A program made the translations under genes and the position numbers. This document shows positions 44,386-52,547 of a stretch of 64,000 nt of DNA, in pieces; within the stretch, counting starts at the first letter, position 1; each line of letters opens with the position of its first letter. The notes under the pieces were generated by a model. The model ran no database searches, was not told the origin of the DNA, and was given only the letters and a program-made list of their open reading frames with translations. The stretch is from Jeotgalicoccus saudimassiliensis (GTDB lineage Bacteria; Bacillota; Bacilli; Staphylococcales; Salinicoccaceae). The stretch spans positions 62,001 to 126,000 of the forward strand of contig NZ_CCSE01000001.1 of assembly GCF_000756715.1 (NCBI RefSeq), given 5' to 3'.

Positions 44386-45617
44386 GTAAAGAAGAAAGAA
44401 AAGTCCCTGAACTGCGGTTTAAAGGCTTTCATGACGATTGGGAACATCGTAAGTTAAACGACGTCCTGTTACAAATGAAAAGTGGATTGTCACGAAAACT
44501 ATCTGTAACTGATATTGGTCTACCTGTTATTCGTGCTAATAATATAAACAATGGAAAACTTGATTTAATTAATGATATAAAATATTGGTACGTACACGAT
44601 CCACAAGGTGCAAAAACTTCTAATTATTTGGTGAAAAGAAATGATATACTTGTTAATTTTATAAATAGTGAATCAAAAATGGGAACAACAGCAATAGTGT
44701 TAAAAGAACCAGTGAGAGATACAATTTATACGACTAATATAATGAAATTAAAAGTAAATACAAAAGAATATCATCCTTATTTTATATTTCAACAAACATT
44801 AACAGGTAAGTATAAGAATTATATTAAAATCATTACGAAACCCGCAGTGAACCAATCTAGTTTTACTACTGTAGATTTTAAGAAGTACAATTTTCACGTA
44901 CCTAATTATAATGAGCAACAAAAGATTAGTAGTTTACTTCAAAATTTTGATAACTTAATTACCCTTCATCAGCGTAAATATGTAAATCTCGTGAAATTAA
45001 AAAATGTATATCTTAAGAAAATATTTAATCAGCAATTAGTATTTGAAGACGGAAAGAATGATTGGAAAGAGATAAAATTTAATGAATTCATGTATAGACC
45101 TAAAAATTTATTAAAAGCCAAAAATATCGGTAAGAATGAACTTTTAACAGTCAAACTTTTTGGAAAAGGTATAACGATAGCCAATCAAAATCGAGCACTT
45201 AAGCTTGGAGCAACAACATACTATAAAAGATACGCAGGAGACTTCATTTACGGCAAACAAAATTTTTTTAATGGCGCATTTGGTTTTATAGACAAAAATC
45301 TCGATGGTTATTATAGTTCTGGAGACGTTCCAACATTGAAATTCAATTCAGAAATTATAGATAGATATTTTTTCTTAAGCTATATTTCAAGAGAGAATTA
45401 TTATAAGCGAACAGAAGCATACTCTTCAGGTACAGGTAGTAAACGTATACACGAAGATACATTATTAGATTTTAAAATAAAAGCCCCAATAATATCAGAA
45501 CAAAGAAAGATTGCCAATTTAATGTGTGAAATCGATGATTTAGTTAATGATTATTCACAAAGGTTGAAATATCTTAGTGATATTAAATCTCTGTATATTA
45601 ATAAAATGTTTATCTAG
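44382..45617 (+). CDS. hsdS: Type I specificity subunit (expressed allele)
   Basis: A 411-residue HsdS with two target-recognition domains (about 20-170 and 225-375), a central conserved helix (QQKISSLLQNFDNLITLHQRKYVNLVKLKNVYLKKIF region) and a C-terminal copy (RKIANLMCEIDDLV). The start VPELRFKGFHDDWEHRKL is the usual N-terminus. It is far more A+T-rich than hsdR/hsdM, as expected for exchangeable recognition domains. The sequence GATTGGGAACA at 44436 recurs inverted in the silent allele at 47823, which makes it a candidate recombination site. Confidence 0.93.
   Translation: MSKEERKVPELRFKGFHDDWEHRKLNDVLLQMKSGLSRKLSVTDIGLPVIRANNINNGKLDLINDIKYWYVHDPQGAKTSNYLVKRNDILVNFINSESKMGTTAIVLKEPVRDTIYTTNIMKLKVNTKEYHPYFIFQQTLTGKYKNYIKIITKPAVNQSSFTTVDFKKYNFHVPNYNEQQKISSLLQNFDNLITLHQRKYVNLVKLKNVYLKKIFNQQLVFEDGKNDWKEIKFNEFMYRPKNLLKAKNIGKNELLTVKLFGKGITIANQNRALKLGATTYYKRYAGDFIYGKQNFFNGAFGFIDKNLDGYYSSGDVPTLKFNSEIIDRYFFLSYISRENYYKRTEAYSSGTGSKRIHEDTLLDFKIKAPIISEQRKIANLMCEIDDLVNDYSQRLKYLSDIKSLYINKMFI
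44436..44446 (+). repeat. Left arm of inverted repeat in hsdS
   Basis: GATTGGGAACA, encoding part of the DWEHR/DWEQR segment, is found inverted at 47823-47833 in the silent hsdS. Extending to 15 bases (44436-44450) gives one mismatch. It lies exactly where a swap would exchange both recognition domains. Confidence 0.6.
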
Positions 45618-45645
45618 AGAGAATAATTCTCTCTAGATGTTTTTA
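45612..45645. terminator. Hairpin between convergent hsdS and recombinase
   Basis: A 13-bp perfect stem (ATCTAGAGAGAAT and its complement, 45612-45638) includes the hsdS stop codon and is followed by TGTTTTTATT. Confidence 0.75.
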
Positions 45646-46572
45646 TTACAAGGTAGATAAATGTCTTATAATTTTATCGTTATCCTGATTATCTAACTCT
45701 TTAATTATATGCAAATATGTTTCCTGAGTAGTTATCATACTGGAGTGTCCAAGTCTTCTTGCTACACTGGCGATAGATACACCTGCAAAAAGTAATAAAG
45801 AGGCATGTGTATGTCTAAGTCCATGGATTGAAATAATGGGGATATCAGTTTTAATACATAATGCTCTCAATCTATTATTTACCATAGAATTATAGATTCT
45901 ACCTTTAACGAATATAGGTTTCTCAGGGTCTAATTCTCTAATCATTTGTGAAAACTGCATTGCTACCTGCCAATCCATTATCACTTTACGGTTTGATGAT
46001 TTATTTTTAGTTTCCTGCATGCTCCCTTTTGAAGATTTATAATCCCAAGTCTTTTCTATAGAAATACTTTGTTTCGAAAAGTCAAAATCATTTGGCGTTA
46101 AGGCAAGCGCTTCTGAAAAACGTAATCCCGTTTTAGCAACAAGCAGGATAAACCAATCCCAATTAATCTGATTATTAAGATCTAAGTTTTTAAGTAATCC
46201 CTGTAGCTCAAATTGATTAAGAAATTTTATCTTCTTAGGTTTCGGCTTTCTTCCTTTAATAATAACTTTACGGGTAGGATTTTTATCAATAATTCCCTCA
46301 TCCACGGCATCAAGTATTGCCCCTTTTAACTGATGATGAAAATCCATTGTTGTTTGTTTCTCATGAGTAAAAGCGTAATCATTTAGAATCTGCTGGTAAC
46401 TTTGGCGATCTAAATCATACATACGTAGATTAGGTGCCAATAACTCCAACTTTTGAAGAGTCATATAGTACTTATTTAAAGTCACATCACGAACAGCTCC
46501 GACTTTGTATAATTCGATCCAATCTTCGAAATATCTAAAAAATAATTGATTCTCTTTCTTTTTCACTGACAT
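45646..46572 (-). CDS. Tyrosine recombinase of the hsdS locus
   Basis: A 308-residue phage-integrase-family recombinase: SAM-like core-binding domain (about 8-100) and catalytic domain. Visible catalytic residues are Arg in TGLRFSEAL, His and Arg in HGLRHTHAS, His in RLGHSS, and the nucleophile Tyr in TYLHI. RBS AGGAGGG is placed 10 bases before ATG. It lies between two inverted hsdS alleles, as do recombinases that shuffle hsdS genes in streptococci and lactobacilli (for example the PsrA/CreX type). A role as DNA invertase for hsdS is a strong inference from this layout. Confidence 0.88.
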   Translation of the reverse strand: MSVKKKENQLFFRYFEDWIELYKVGAVRDVTLNKYYMTLQKLELLAPNLRMYDLDRQSYQQILNDYAFTHEKQTTMDFHHQLKGAILDAVDEGIIDKNPTRKVIIKGRKPKPKKIKFLNQFELQGLLKNLDLNNQINWDWFILLVAKTGLRFSEALALTPNDFDFSKQSISIEKTWDYKSSKGSMQETKNKSSNRKVIMDWQVAMQFSQMIRELDPEKPIFVKGRIYNSMVNNRLRALCIKTDIPIISIHGLRHTHASLLLFAGVSIASVARRLGHSSMITTQETYLHIIKELDNQDNDKIIRHLSTL

Positions 46573-46584
46573 AAAAAAACCCTC

Positions 46585-46628
46585 CTAAAATGTAACGTTG
46601 ATTAATAAATCAACGTTACTGATTTTAG
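46585..46628. other. Large palindrome between silent hsdS and recombinase
   Basis: GTAACGTTGATT (46592-46603), AATA loop, AATCAACGTTAC (46608-46619). The stem is extended by CTAAAAT / ATTTTAG with a two-base bulge. Its outer arm abuts the recombinase RBS. It could be a terminator for silent hsdS transcription, an attenuator of the recombinase, or a recombinase-binding site. There is no proper T-run directly after it on either strand. Confidence 0.6.
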
Positions 46629-46642
46629 AAGATTTGAAGTGA

Positions 46643-47863
46643 TTATAAAAACATTTTGCGGAGGTATTCCCCTTTTAATTCTTGTAAAATTTTAATTTTC
46701 TTTTTTCGTAATTGGAGGTTTAGAATTAGTAACTTAAAAAATTCTCCTATATAAACTTGTTCCTCATATATTGGTAATTTAAGTTTAATATCCATAGCTT
46801 TTATCTTAGATATATTATATCTGGAGACCCCTTGTGCTAATATATACATTTGTTTCCTAAAACTATCACTACGTAAAAGATTAGCTAAGAACAAGTGGTC
46901 ATATTTCATTACAGGTCTAAAGCCAAAACAGAAACTATTCAAATAGACATTAGGTCTATTATCTAACCATACGGAAGACATTCCGACCTCGTTAGGTGTT
47001 TCTGATGAAACAGTGAAGAGGATGTCGCCATATTGTAAACTATTTTGCTTTGGATCTTTCATTATTTTATCAGTAAGTGATGTGTCGGCAATTGGATTGT
47101 TAAACACATTTAGATACGGAACATATTCTGCATCCCCATGTCCAAAATCATCTTTTGTTTTACCGGATAGGCTTGTGAATGTATTGCCAATATCTCCGAG
47201 TCTTGATTGATTCCATTGATTACTATAATTTATATTTCGTATTTTAGGTGTGTTTTCTTCTAGATTAGCGGACATTTTAGATTGAAATATTTGAAATATC
47301 TGATGAGTTTTAGTAATACTTTCCTGATGAAGAGAAGCTAAGTTGTCCACCTTACATATTAAATCTTTAATTTTTTTCTGCTCATCAATGCTCGGGAATT
47401 TTATTGATAATTTTTTAAAATTACTTCCATGTAAATGAACAATAGTTTTTCCTTGAGCGTATTTAGATAGTCTCTTTTTCGTATTACCATGTGAAAGTGT
47501 TAGAGCTAAAAAAGTATTATTTAAAGAACTTTTAGGTGTAACTATATTTAAATCACTACCCAATATTATGCCTTGAGAAGTTACTGATGCCGCTATTGAT
47601 ATGTCCTCAGAAGATTCTCCAGATGCAGGTATTATTACCTCATTACCTTTACTGTAAATAGATCCTGATTTCGGATGTACGAATTGATTAGTAAAACTAA
47701 TTTCAGACGTATAGTTTGTATATAACTGCCCATAAAGTATTATTTGATTTCCTTCATTAATCAAATCTTTCTTACTGTAAAACTTCCCCTTTGATATTGA
47801 AGATACCTTAGAAAGTTCACGCTGTTCCCAATCATAAATATGAATGGCTAACTCTGGATAATA
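46643..47863 (-). pseudogene. hsdS': Silent second hsdS allele, no start codon or promoter
   Basis: An open frame of ~406 codons encoding an HsdS from the conserved PEL...DWEQREL start through two different recognition domains to the C-terminal helix (LKGEYLRKMFL). The frame is open only from 47863, directly after the helicase operon's terminator. It has no ATG, RBS or promoter at its 5' end; the first residues before PEL in the active allele are missing. Internal TTG starts would remove the conserved N-terminus. It is therefore a storage cassette that becomes expressed only if joined to the 5' end of hsdS by inversion. Recognition domains differ markedly from the active copy. Confidence 0.85.
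47823..47833 (-). repeat. Right arm of inverted repeat in silent hsdS
   Basis: TGTTCCCAATC on the plus strand is the exact complement of GATTGGGAACA at 44436. The enclosed 3.4 kb contains the hsdS body, recombinase and silent hsdS. A second short inverted match, CTTCATCAG at 44964 and its complement at 47324, lies in the central conserved regions. Confidence 0.6.
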
Positions 47864-47892
47864 TTAAAAAAGCCTAGGATATTTCCTAGGCC
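47864..47892 (-). terminator. Terminator of the sigma-helicase operon
   Basis: GCCTAGGA (47872-47879), TATT, TCCTAGGC (47884-47891); on the minus strand it is followed by TTTTTT. It isolates the silent hsdS from upstream transcription. Confidence 0.88.
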
Positions 47893-47900
47893 TTTTCATA

Positions 47901-50900
47901 TTAATCTTTATGAATTGCATGCTGTACCTTAGAAGGTATCTGCCCAAAGAAGTAGTCTTCAACAACTCTCCAAAATTCATTTGTATAGTTTTGTTGTTTT
48001 TCTTTAGGATTCTCCCCATCTACTTCCAGTGAGAATAAATGCTTATACATTTCTAATGCTCTTAAATAAGTAAAGTACTGATCAGTTAGAATTTTATTGT
48101 TATATTTATTAGGGTTTTCGACAAAACGTTGCATTTGCGCAATAGAGTTAATTCTTAATGAAATACTAGGTTTATTACCCCCATTTAATTCAAATGCTAA
48201 AAGACCAAAAGTTTCTAAAAATCCAAGCAATATATTCTGATAATCTGTTTCTTCACTCTTATAAATTCTAGGAAGATAATAATTTGTAAATGGACCTTTA
48301 TCATGTTTTGCTACTTTATTAATTAATTTATTGAGAGAGTCTTTAAGTAGTTCTAATAAATCTTCATAGTTATTAGTAATTTTATATTTGTCATTATCAT
48401 AGCGTGTAATGGACCTGGTATTTTTTATAGAATCTAGTTGCACCAGAGTACTTAAAATTATAGAGGCATACTTTTCTGCTGTTCGATCTTTTATAGACAT
48501 GGTTCTTGATAATTTTGATTTAAATTCTTTAATAGTGAAGTGGGACTGGGATGTGGCAAATGATCGTAAAGATTTTTCAGTATTACTAATAATATTATCA
48601 AGTTTTTGTGTAATGTTTTCTTCTGAAACCGAAGGTTCAAAGATTACTTTATACTGTATAGCAAAAGTTAAATTTCTTAGTATGGGATCTCTACGAATCT
48701 CATCTCCACGTTTGGCAAGGAAGAATTTAAATTGTCTGTATGAGATAGTGCTAAAGTTTTTCTTCCAATAATCTTCAGTTCGAAAAATATATATTGCTTG
48801 ATAAAAAGAGTTTTCTAAATTTGAGATTTTAGAAAAATATCCTCTATATCTTGGGCTTTCTATTTGATTAATCAGCTCTTTATTTGCAATGACATAGTCT
48901 TGGCTGTTAACGGAGCCTGGTCTTGAAACAAATGGAGGGTAGTTTAATTTGTCCCTAAAATCATTTTCAATGGTGAGCAGGGCAAGTTTAACTTTCTTTT
49001 CTAGCTCATCGTCAGTTTGATCATCATCATCTTTATTAAATAAGTAGTCAAAGGACTCAATATCTATATTTAAGTGTCTCTTATTTCCTGATTTCTTATA
49101 AAGAGTCAGGATTTTATCCATCACATCGATTAATTGATTTTTTTTTGTAGATGATAAAGCCCTTAACTGTTTGTATTCGTTGAAATCTCTATTCGGTAAA
49201 TAATCTAGCATTGCTAAACCATTCATGCCTTCTTTTCTAGCAACTCGGCCAATCTCTTGAATATAATCTAACAGATTTCCGGTAATGGCATAGTGGTAAA
49301 CAATTTGAATGTCAGGTATATCTATTCCCATACCAAAAGCTTTTGTAGCTAGCATTATATTGCTATTTCCATCTTTAAAAGCTTTGAAATTTATTTGTTT
49401 ATCTTCAGGTGTCAATTGCCCGTGATAAGTAGTAACTTTATCTTCTAGATCTGGACTTAAGCCAGAAATGTACTTACTAAAATGTCGTAAACTAGAAACG
49501 GTTGGGAAATAAATAAGCATCTTTTTTTCGTTCTTAACAACTTGCTTAATTCTAGTTAAAGTTGCGTTATGTTTAATACTTATTGCATCATTTCCACTTT
49601 TTTTCTTTTCATCATCTTGAATTTTCTTGACGTTGATTGAAATATTGTCTTTCTTAACTCTACCTATATATTGAATCGGTGATACTAGATTTAGTGATTT
49701 TTTAATTTCACCATACATATCATCTGGTCCACCAATTATAGCAGTAGCGGTAAATGTGACTATTGGAAAATGATGTTCTTTACGAAGTTTATTTAAATAA
49801 CTGCCCATATACCAATAATCAACACGGAAAGTACGTCCCCACGTAGTAATTGTATGAGCTTCGTCTACTACAAATAATCCAATTCTTCTATCACCGATGA
49901 GATCTTGAATATCAGATCTATTTATTAAAGTTTCAATAGAAATGTATAGTAAATCAATTTTACCGTCCTTAATATCCTGAGAAATAACTGCTTTTTCGGT
50001 CGGTGTGAGACCTGAGTTTATTGTTTTGGCATTGTTGATTTCTCTCTTATTTAAATTTTCAACTTGGTCATTCATTAAACCAATCAATGGTGAAATAACT
50101 AATGTTAAGGGATTTTCATCAGGATATTTTTTACTAATATAAAGGGAGGGGACTTGGAACATAACAGATTTCCCTGCACCCGTAGATGACGTTACAAAGA
50201 TATCACGAGGAGTTGCTCCTTCGATTGAGGATTCCATCTGTGTGACAATATCATCAATGATTTGTGCCTGGCTAATTTTTGAAGCTTCTCGCTTTCGTGT
50301 ATCGGTATATATATCTAAATTTAAGAAGCTGTCATATCCCCAATATTTGTTTAGAATTTCCTGATATTCTTTTTCTCGACTAATAATCTTTTTCTTTTGC
50401 TTGGGATGATAAATATAAAAAGAGTGATCCTCTCTATATGAAGATAAGGCTTTTACAACGTTGAGAACTTCTTCTGTAATAGTTGAGCTTATCGCAATAA
50501 TTTGTTTGTTATGAGAATCTACAAATTGATTTAACTCCACTATAGTCCTAGGATCACCGTTATATTCAAATGAATAATTAAATGAAACATCATCTAATTC
50601 GTCTTTATCATCGAGATCCTTGTCTATATTATAGAAGCCATATTGAACAAATTTATTCAACAGATCGTCATCTATACTTATAAAGTATTCACCATTTATA
50701 TTATGGATTGAAGGATATACTGAATTTATAGCTTCATCTATTGGAGTTGCTTGATAATCATCATCTTCATATAAAGATTTATAATACAAATCAATATTAC
50801 TAAAGGAATGATTATAAGGATAAATTGAAATAAATTTATTATTATATAAGATCGATATATCGTTATCATCTAGAAGAATATTGATGAGGTCTCGAAACTG

Positions 50901-51116
50901 GATGAACTCTTCATAAGTGATCCATTTTGGCGAGGTAATATTTTGGAAATTAGAAATAAAATCTCTGGATTGTACTTCAGAGTTTAGGAATTTATCTAAT
51001 CCATTTGCAATTGGTATATCTAATAGTTTTTCAGGAAATACTTTCAACTCTTCTTCAGTAAATCCTACTAGCACTGTTAGCTTAGTTTTTATTAGGTCTA
51101 TAAACCCTTCAGACAT
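47901..51116 (-). CDS. RecQ-like SF2 DNA helicase with long N- and C-terminal extensions
   Basis: A 1071-residue protein. Residues ~1-280 match nothing I know. The RecQ-like helicase core (~285-650) has Walker A STGAGKS near 313, DEAH near 417 (VVDEAHTITTWGRTFR), FGMGIDIPDIQIVYHY, and motif VI QEIGRVARKEG near 624. The last ~420 residues are unassigned, and I see no cysteine cluster as in the RecQ zinc domain. The start is placed at ATG 51116 with GGAGGAG upstream; it overlaps the sigma-factor stop by eight bases (ATGTCTGA), so expression is coupled. The neighbours suggest anti-phage defence. Relatives of DpdF-type helicases are a possible comparison. The gene is A+T-rich. Confidence 0.8.
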   Translation of the reverse strand: MSEGFIDLIKTKLTVLVGFTEEELKVFPEKLLDIPIANGLDKFLNSEVQSRDFISNFQNITSPKWITYEEFIQFRDLINILLDDNDISILYNNKFISIYPYNHSFSNIDLYYKSLYEDDDYQATPIDEAINSVYPSIHNINGEYFISIDDDLLNKFVQYGFYNIDKDLDDKDELDDVSFNYSFEYNGDPRTIVELNQFVDSHNKQIIAISSTITEEVLNVVKALSSYREDHSFYIYHPKQKKKIISREKEYQEILNKYWGYDSFLNLDIYTDTRKREASKISQAQIIDDIVTQMESSIEGATPRDIFVTSSTGAGKSVMFQVPSLYISKKYPDENPLTLVISPLIGLMNDQVENLNKREINNAKTINSGLTPTEKAVISQDIKDGKIDLLYISIETLINRSDIQDLIGDRRIGLFVVDEAHTITTWGRTFRVDYWYMGSYLNKLRKEHHFPIVTFTATAIIGGPDDMYGEIKKSLNLVSPIQYIGRVKKDNISINVKKIQDDEKKKSGNDAISIKHNATLTRIKQVVKNEKKMLIYFPTVSSLRHFSKYISGLSPDLEDKVTTYHGQLTPEDKQINFKAFKDGNSNIMLATKAFGMGIDIPDIQIVYHYAITGNLLDYIQEIGRVARKEGMNGLAMLDYLPNRDFNEYKQLRALSSTKKNQLIDVMDKILTLYKKSGNKRHLNIDIESFDYLFNKDDDDQTDDELEKKVKLALLTIENDFRDKLNYPPFVSRPGSVNSQDYVIANKELINQIESPRYRGYFSKISNLENSFYQAIYIFRTEDYWKKNFSTISYRQFKFFLAKRGDEIRRDPILRNLTFAIQYKVIFEPSVSEENITQKLDNIISNTEKSLRSFATSQSHFTIKEFKSKLSRTMSIKDRTAEKYASIILSTLVQLDSIKNTRSITRYDNDKYKITNNYEDLLELLKDSLNKLINKVAKHDKGPFTNYYLPRIYKSEETDYQNILLGFLETFGLLAFELNGGNKPSISLRINSIAQMQRFVENPNKYNNKILTDQYFTYLRALEMYKHLFSLEVDGENPKEKQQNYTNEFWRVVEDYFFGQIPSKVQHAIHKD

Positions 51117-52362
51117 TAGAAAACTCCTCCAAATATTCATTGAACTTTAATTTCGTAAATTGATTTTTTAACTTTCTAAAAGACCTTGCCTCTATTTGTC
51201 TAACTCGCTCCCGAGTTACATTCAACTCTGTTCCGATTTCTTCCAAAGTCATCGGTTCTTTATTATTTAACCCTATTCTCATTGAAAGAATATATTTTTC
51301 TCGCTCATCAAGTCTATCATCGAAGATTACATTAATTTCGTCGAGGAATGAACTTCTCATTAATTCTTCATCAGGAGTCTTGATGTAATCTCCATTAATT
51401 CTATTAGAAGCATCGACAAAGCTCTCCAGTGGAGTGGATTGGTCTTCACCTACTAAATGATGTAAAGAAGCGATCCCTTGATTAAATTGTTTATCAATTC
51501 TTAAGAAATTCATAATTGTGTCTTCGCTCATGTCTAGAGCGGTCATACTATAATTAACTTGCTCCATGAAATCATCGTTTCCGGATTCTTTAAAAGCTTT
51601 ATTTAGTGAGTTTATTTTGTCGTGAATATGAACAGGCAGACGGATAGTTAGTTTATAATTAGCAATATCTCTAAGAATATTTTGTCTTATCCAAGTAGTA
51701 GCATAAGTAGAGAACTTATATCCGAGTGTTGGATCAAACTTCTGTATAGCAGTCCTCAAACCACAGTTCCCGCTAGAAATTAGATCATCTATATCGAGTA
51801 TCGAATTTTCAACTATTTTTTCATAGTGAGAAGCAATTTTTTGTACAAGTCCTTGATTTGCCAGTATTATTTGCTCAACTGTATCTATATCTTTTTCGGT
51901 ATTATTAGTATTTAATCTATCAAAGTAAACTTCGTTATAATCATGATGAACTATTACATCAGTGAGTTCTATATCAGCCATTTCTTTGAAGTCATCACTA
52001 TCTTCTAGGTCTGTAAGGAAATCAAAATCATCATCCATTTCAGTATCTTTAATTTCATCAGGAACACTAATATTTTTATCTTCTGAATTATTTTCTTCCG
52101 GAGATGAAATATTCTGTTGTTGAACTGTACAATCACCATCTATTTTTGCTATTTCATCTTTAGACTCAAATTGAAATCCGAGTTTTTCAATGAAATTTAT
52201 TCCTTTTTCTTTATCAAAAAATAACTTCTCATAGAGGTAAGCACTGGTGATAGATATTCTCCCATCATTGACATCTGACAAGAAATCTTCGAAGTCAAAC
52301 TCTAATATCTTTTCATGAGAATTATTAGTAAAAAACTTTACTAAATCAACTTCGTTTTTCAT
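51109..52362 (-). CDS. Sigma-70-family sigma factor with novel acidic N-terminus
   Basis: A 417-residue sigma factor. Residues 1-150 are an unfamiliar domain (a helical first part, then an acidic linker DDDFDFLTDLEDSDDF). Region 1.2/2 follows (~157-235: ANQGLVQKIASHYEK, DLISSGNCGLRTAIQKFD, FSTYATTWIRQNI). Region 3 is next, then region 4 with the HTH MTLEEIGTELNVTRERVRQI (~369-390). It has group 1/2 features and is not ECF-like. It differs from housekeeping RpoD in the N-terminus and region 2 details (SSGNCGL for the usual EGNIGL-type segment). It is the first gene of an operon with the helicase. It may direct RNA polymerase to defence promoters or sense phage takeover of transcription; both ideas are speculative. 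Confidence 0.85.
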   Translation of the reverse strand: MKNEVDLVKFFTNNSHEKILEFDFEDFLSDVNDGRISITSAYLYEKLFFDKEKGINFIEKLGFQFESKDEIAKIDGDCTVQQQNISSPEENNSEDKNISVPDEIKDTEMDDDFDFLTDLEDSDDFKEMADIELTDVIVHHDYNEVYFDRLNTNNTEKDIDTVEQIILANQGLVQKIASHYEKIVENSILDIDDLISSGNCGLRTAIQKFDPTLGYKFSTYATTWIRQNILRDIANYKLTIRLPVHIHDKINSLNKAFKESGNDDFMEQVNYSMTALDMSEDTIMNFLRIDKQFNQGIASLHHLVGEDQSTPLESFVDASNRINGDYIKTPDEELMRSSFLDEINVIFDDRLDEREKYILSMRIGLNNKEPMTLEEIGTELNVTRERVRQIEARSFRKLKNQFTKLKFNEYLEEFSNV

Positions 52363-52409
52363 AAAACTCACGTCCTATTAAATTTAATATTCTGATTATG
52401 TTAACTTAA

Positions 52410-52438
52410 TTATACCTGATTAATTCTTTTTATAAAGA
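52410..52438 (-). promoter_or_regulatory. Candidate promoter of sigma-helicase operon
   Basis: Minus strand: CTTTAT (52438-52433), 17-bp spacer, perfect TATAAT (52415-52410), about 48 bp before ATG 52362. The -35 is poor, which is compatible with an unusual sigma or activator. Confidence 0.45.
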
Positions 52439-52446
52439 TCTTGGAA

Positions 52447-52465
52447 CGAATTAATTTTTAATTCG
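52447..52465. promoter_or_regulatory. Palindrome in divergent intergenic region
   Basis: CGAATTAA-TTT-TTAATTCG is a perfect inverted repeat just upstream of the candidate sigma-operon promoter and ~80 bp before the nucleoside hydrolase start. It could be an operator for either gene. Confidence 0.4.
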
Positions 52466-52547
52466 AAATATATTAATAAATTTGACATAATATAAGGTGA
52501 GATATGACTGGAATCACTTACATAATTTAAATTTGGAGGGAGAAAGT

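Noticed and set aside
45646-46572. Recombinase as the integrase of a prophage or genomic island
   Set aside because: It lies inside the hsdS pair, with no att-site duplication or phage genes in view; an hsdS invertase fits better.
46643-47764. Second hsdS as an independent gene starting at TTG 47764
   Set aside because: That start removes the conserved DWEQREL N-terminus, has no RBS and no promoter; the homologous frame continues upstream to 47863.
51109-52362. Housekeeping sigma factor RpoD
   Set aside because: The N-terminus is unlike RpoD, the gene is A+T-rich, and it is not beside dnaG; it is coupled to a helicase in accessory DNA.
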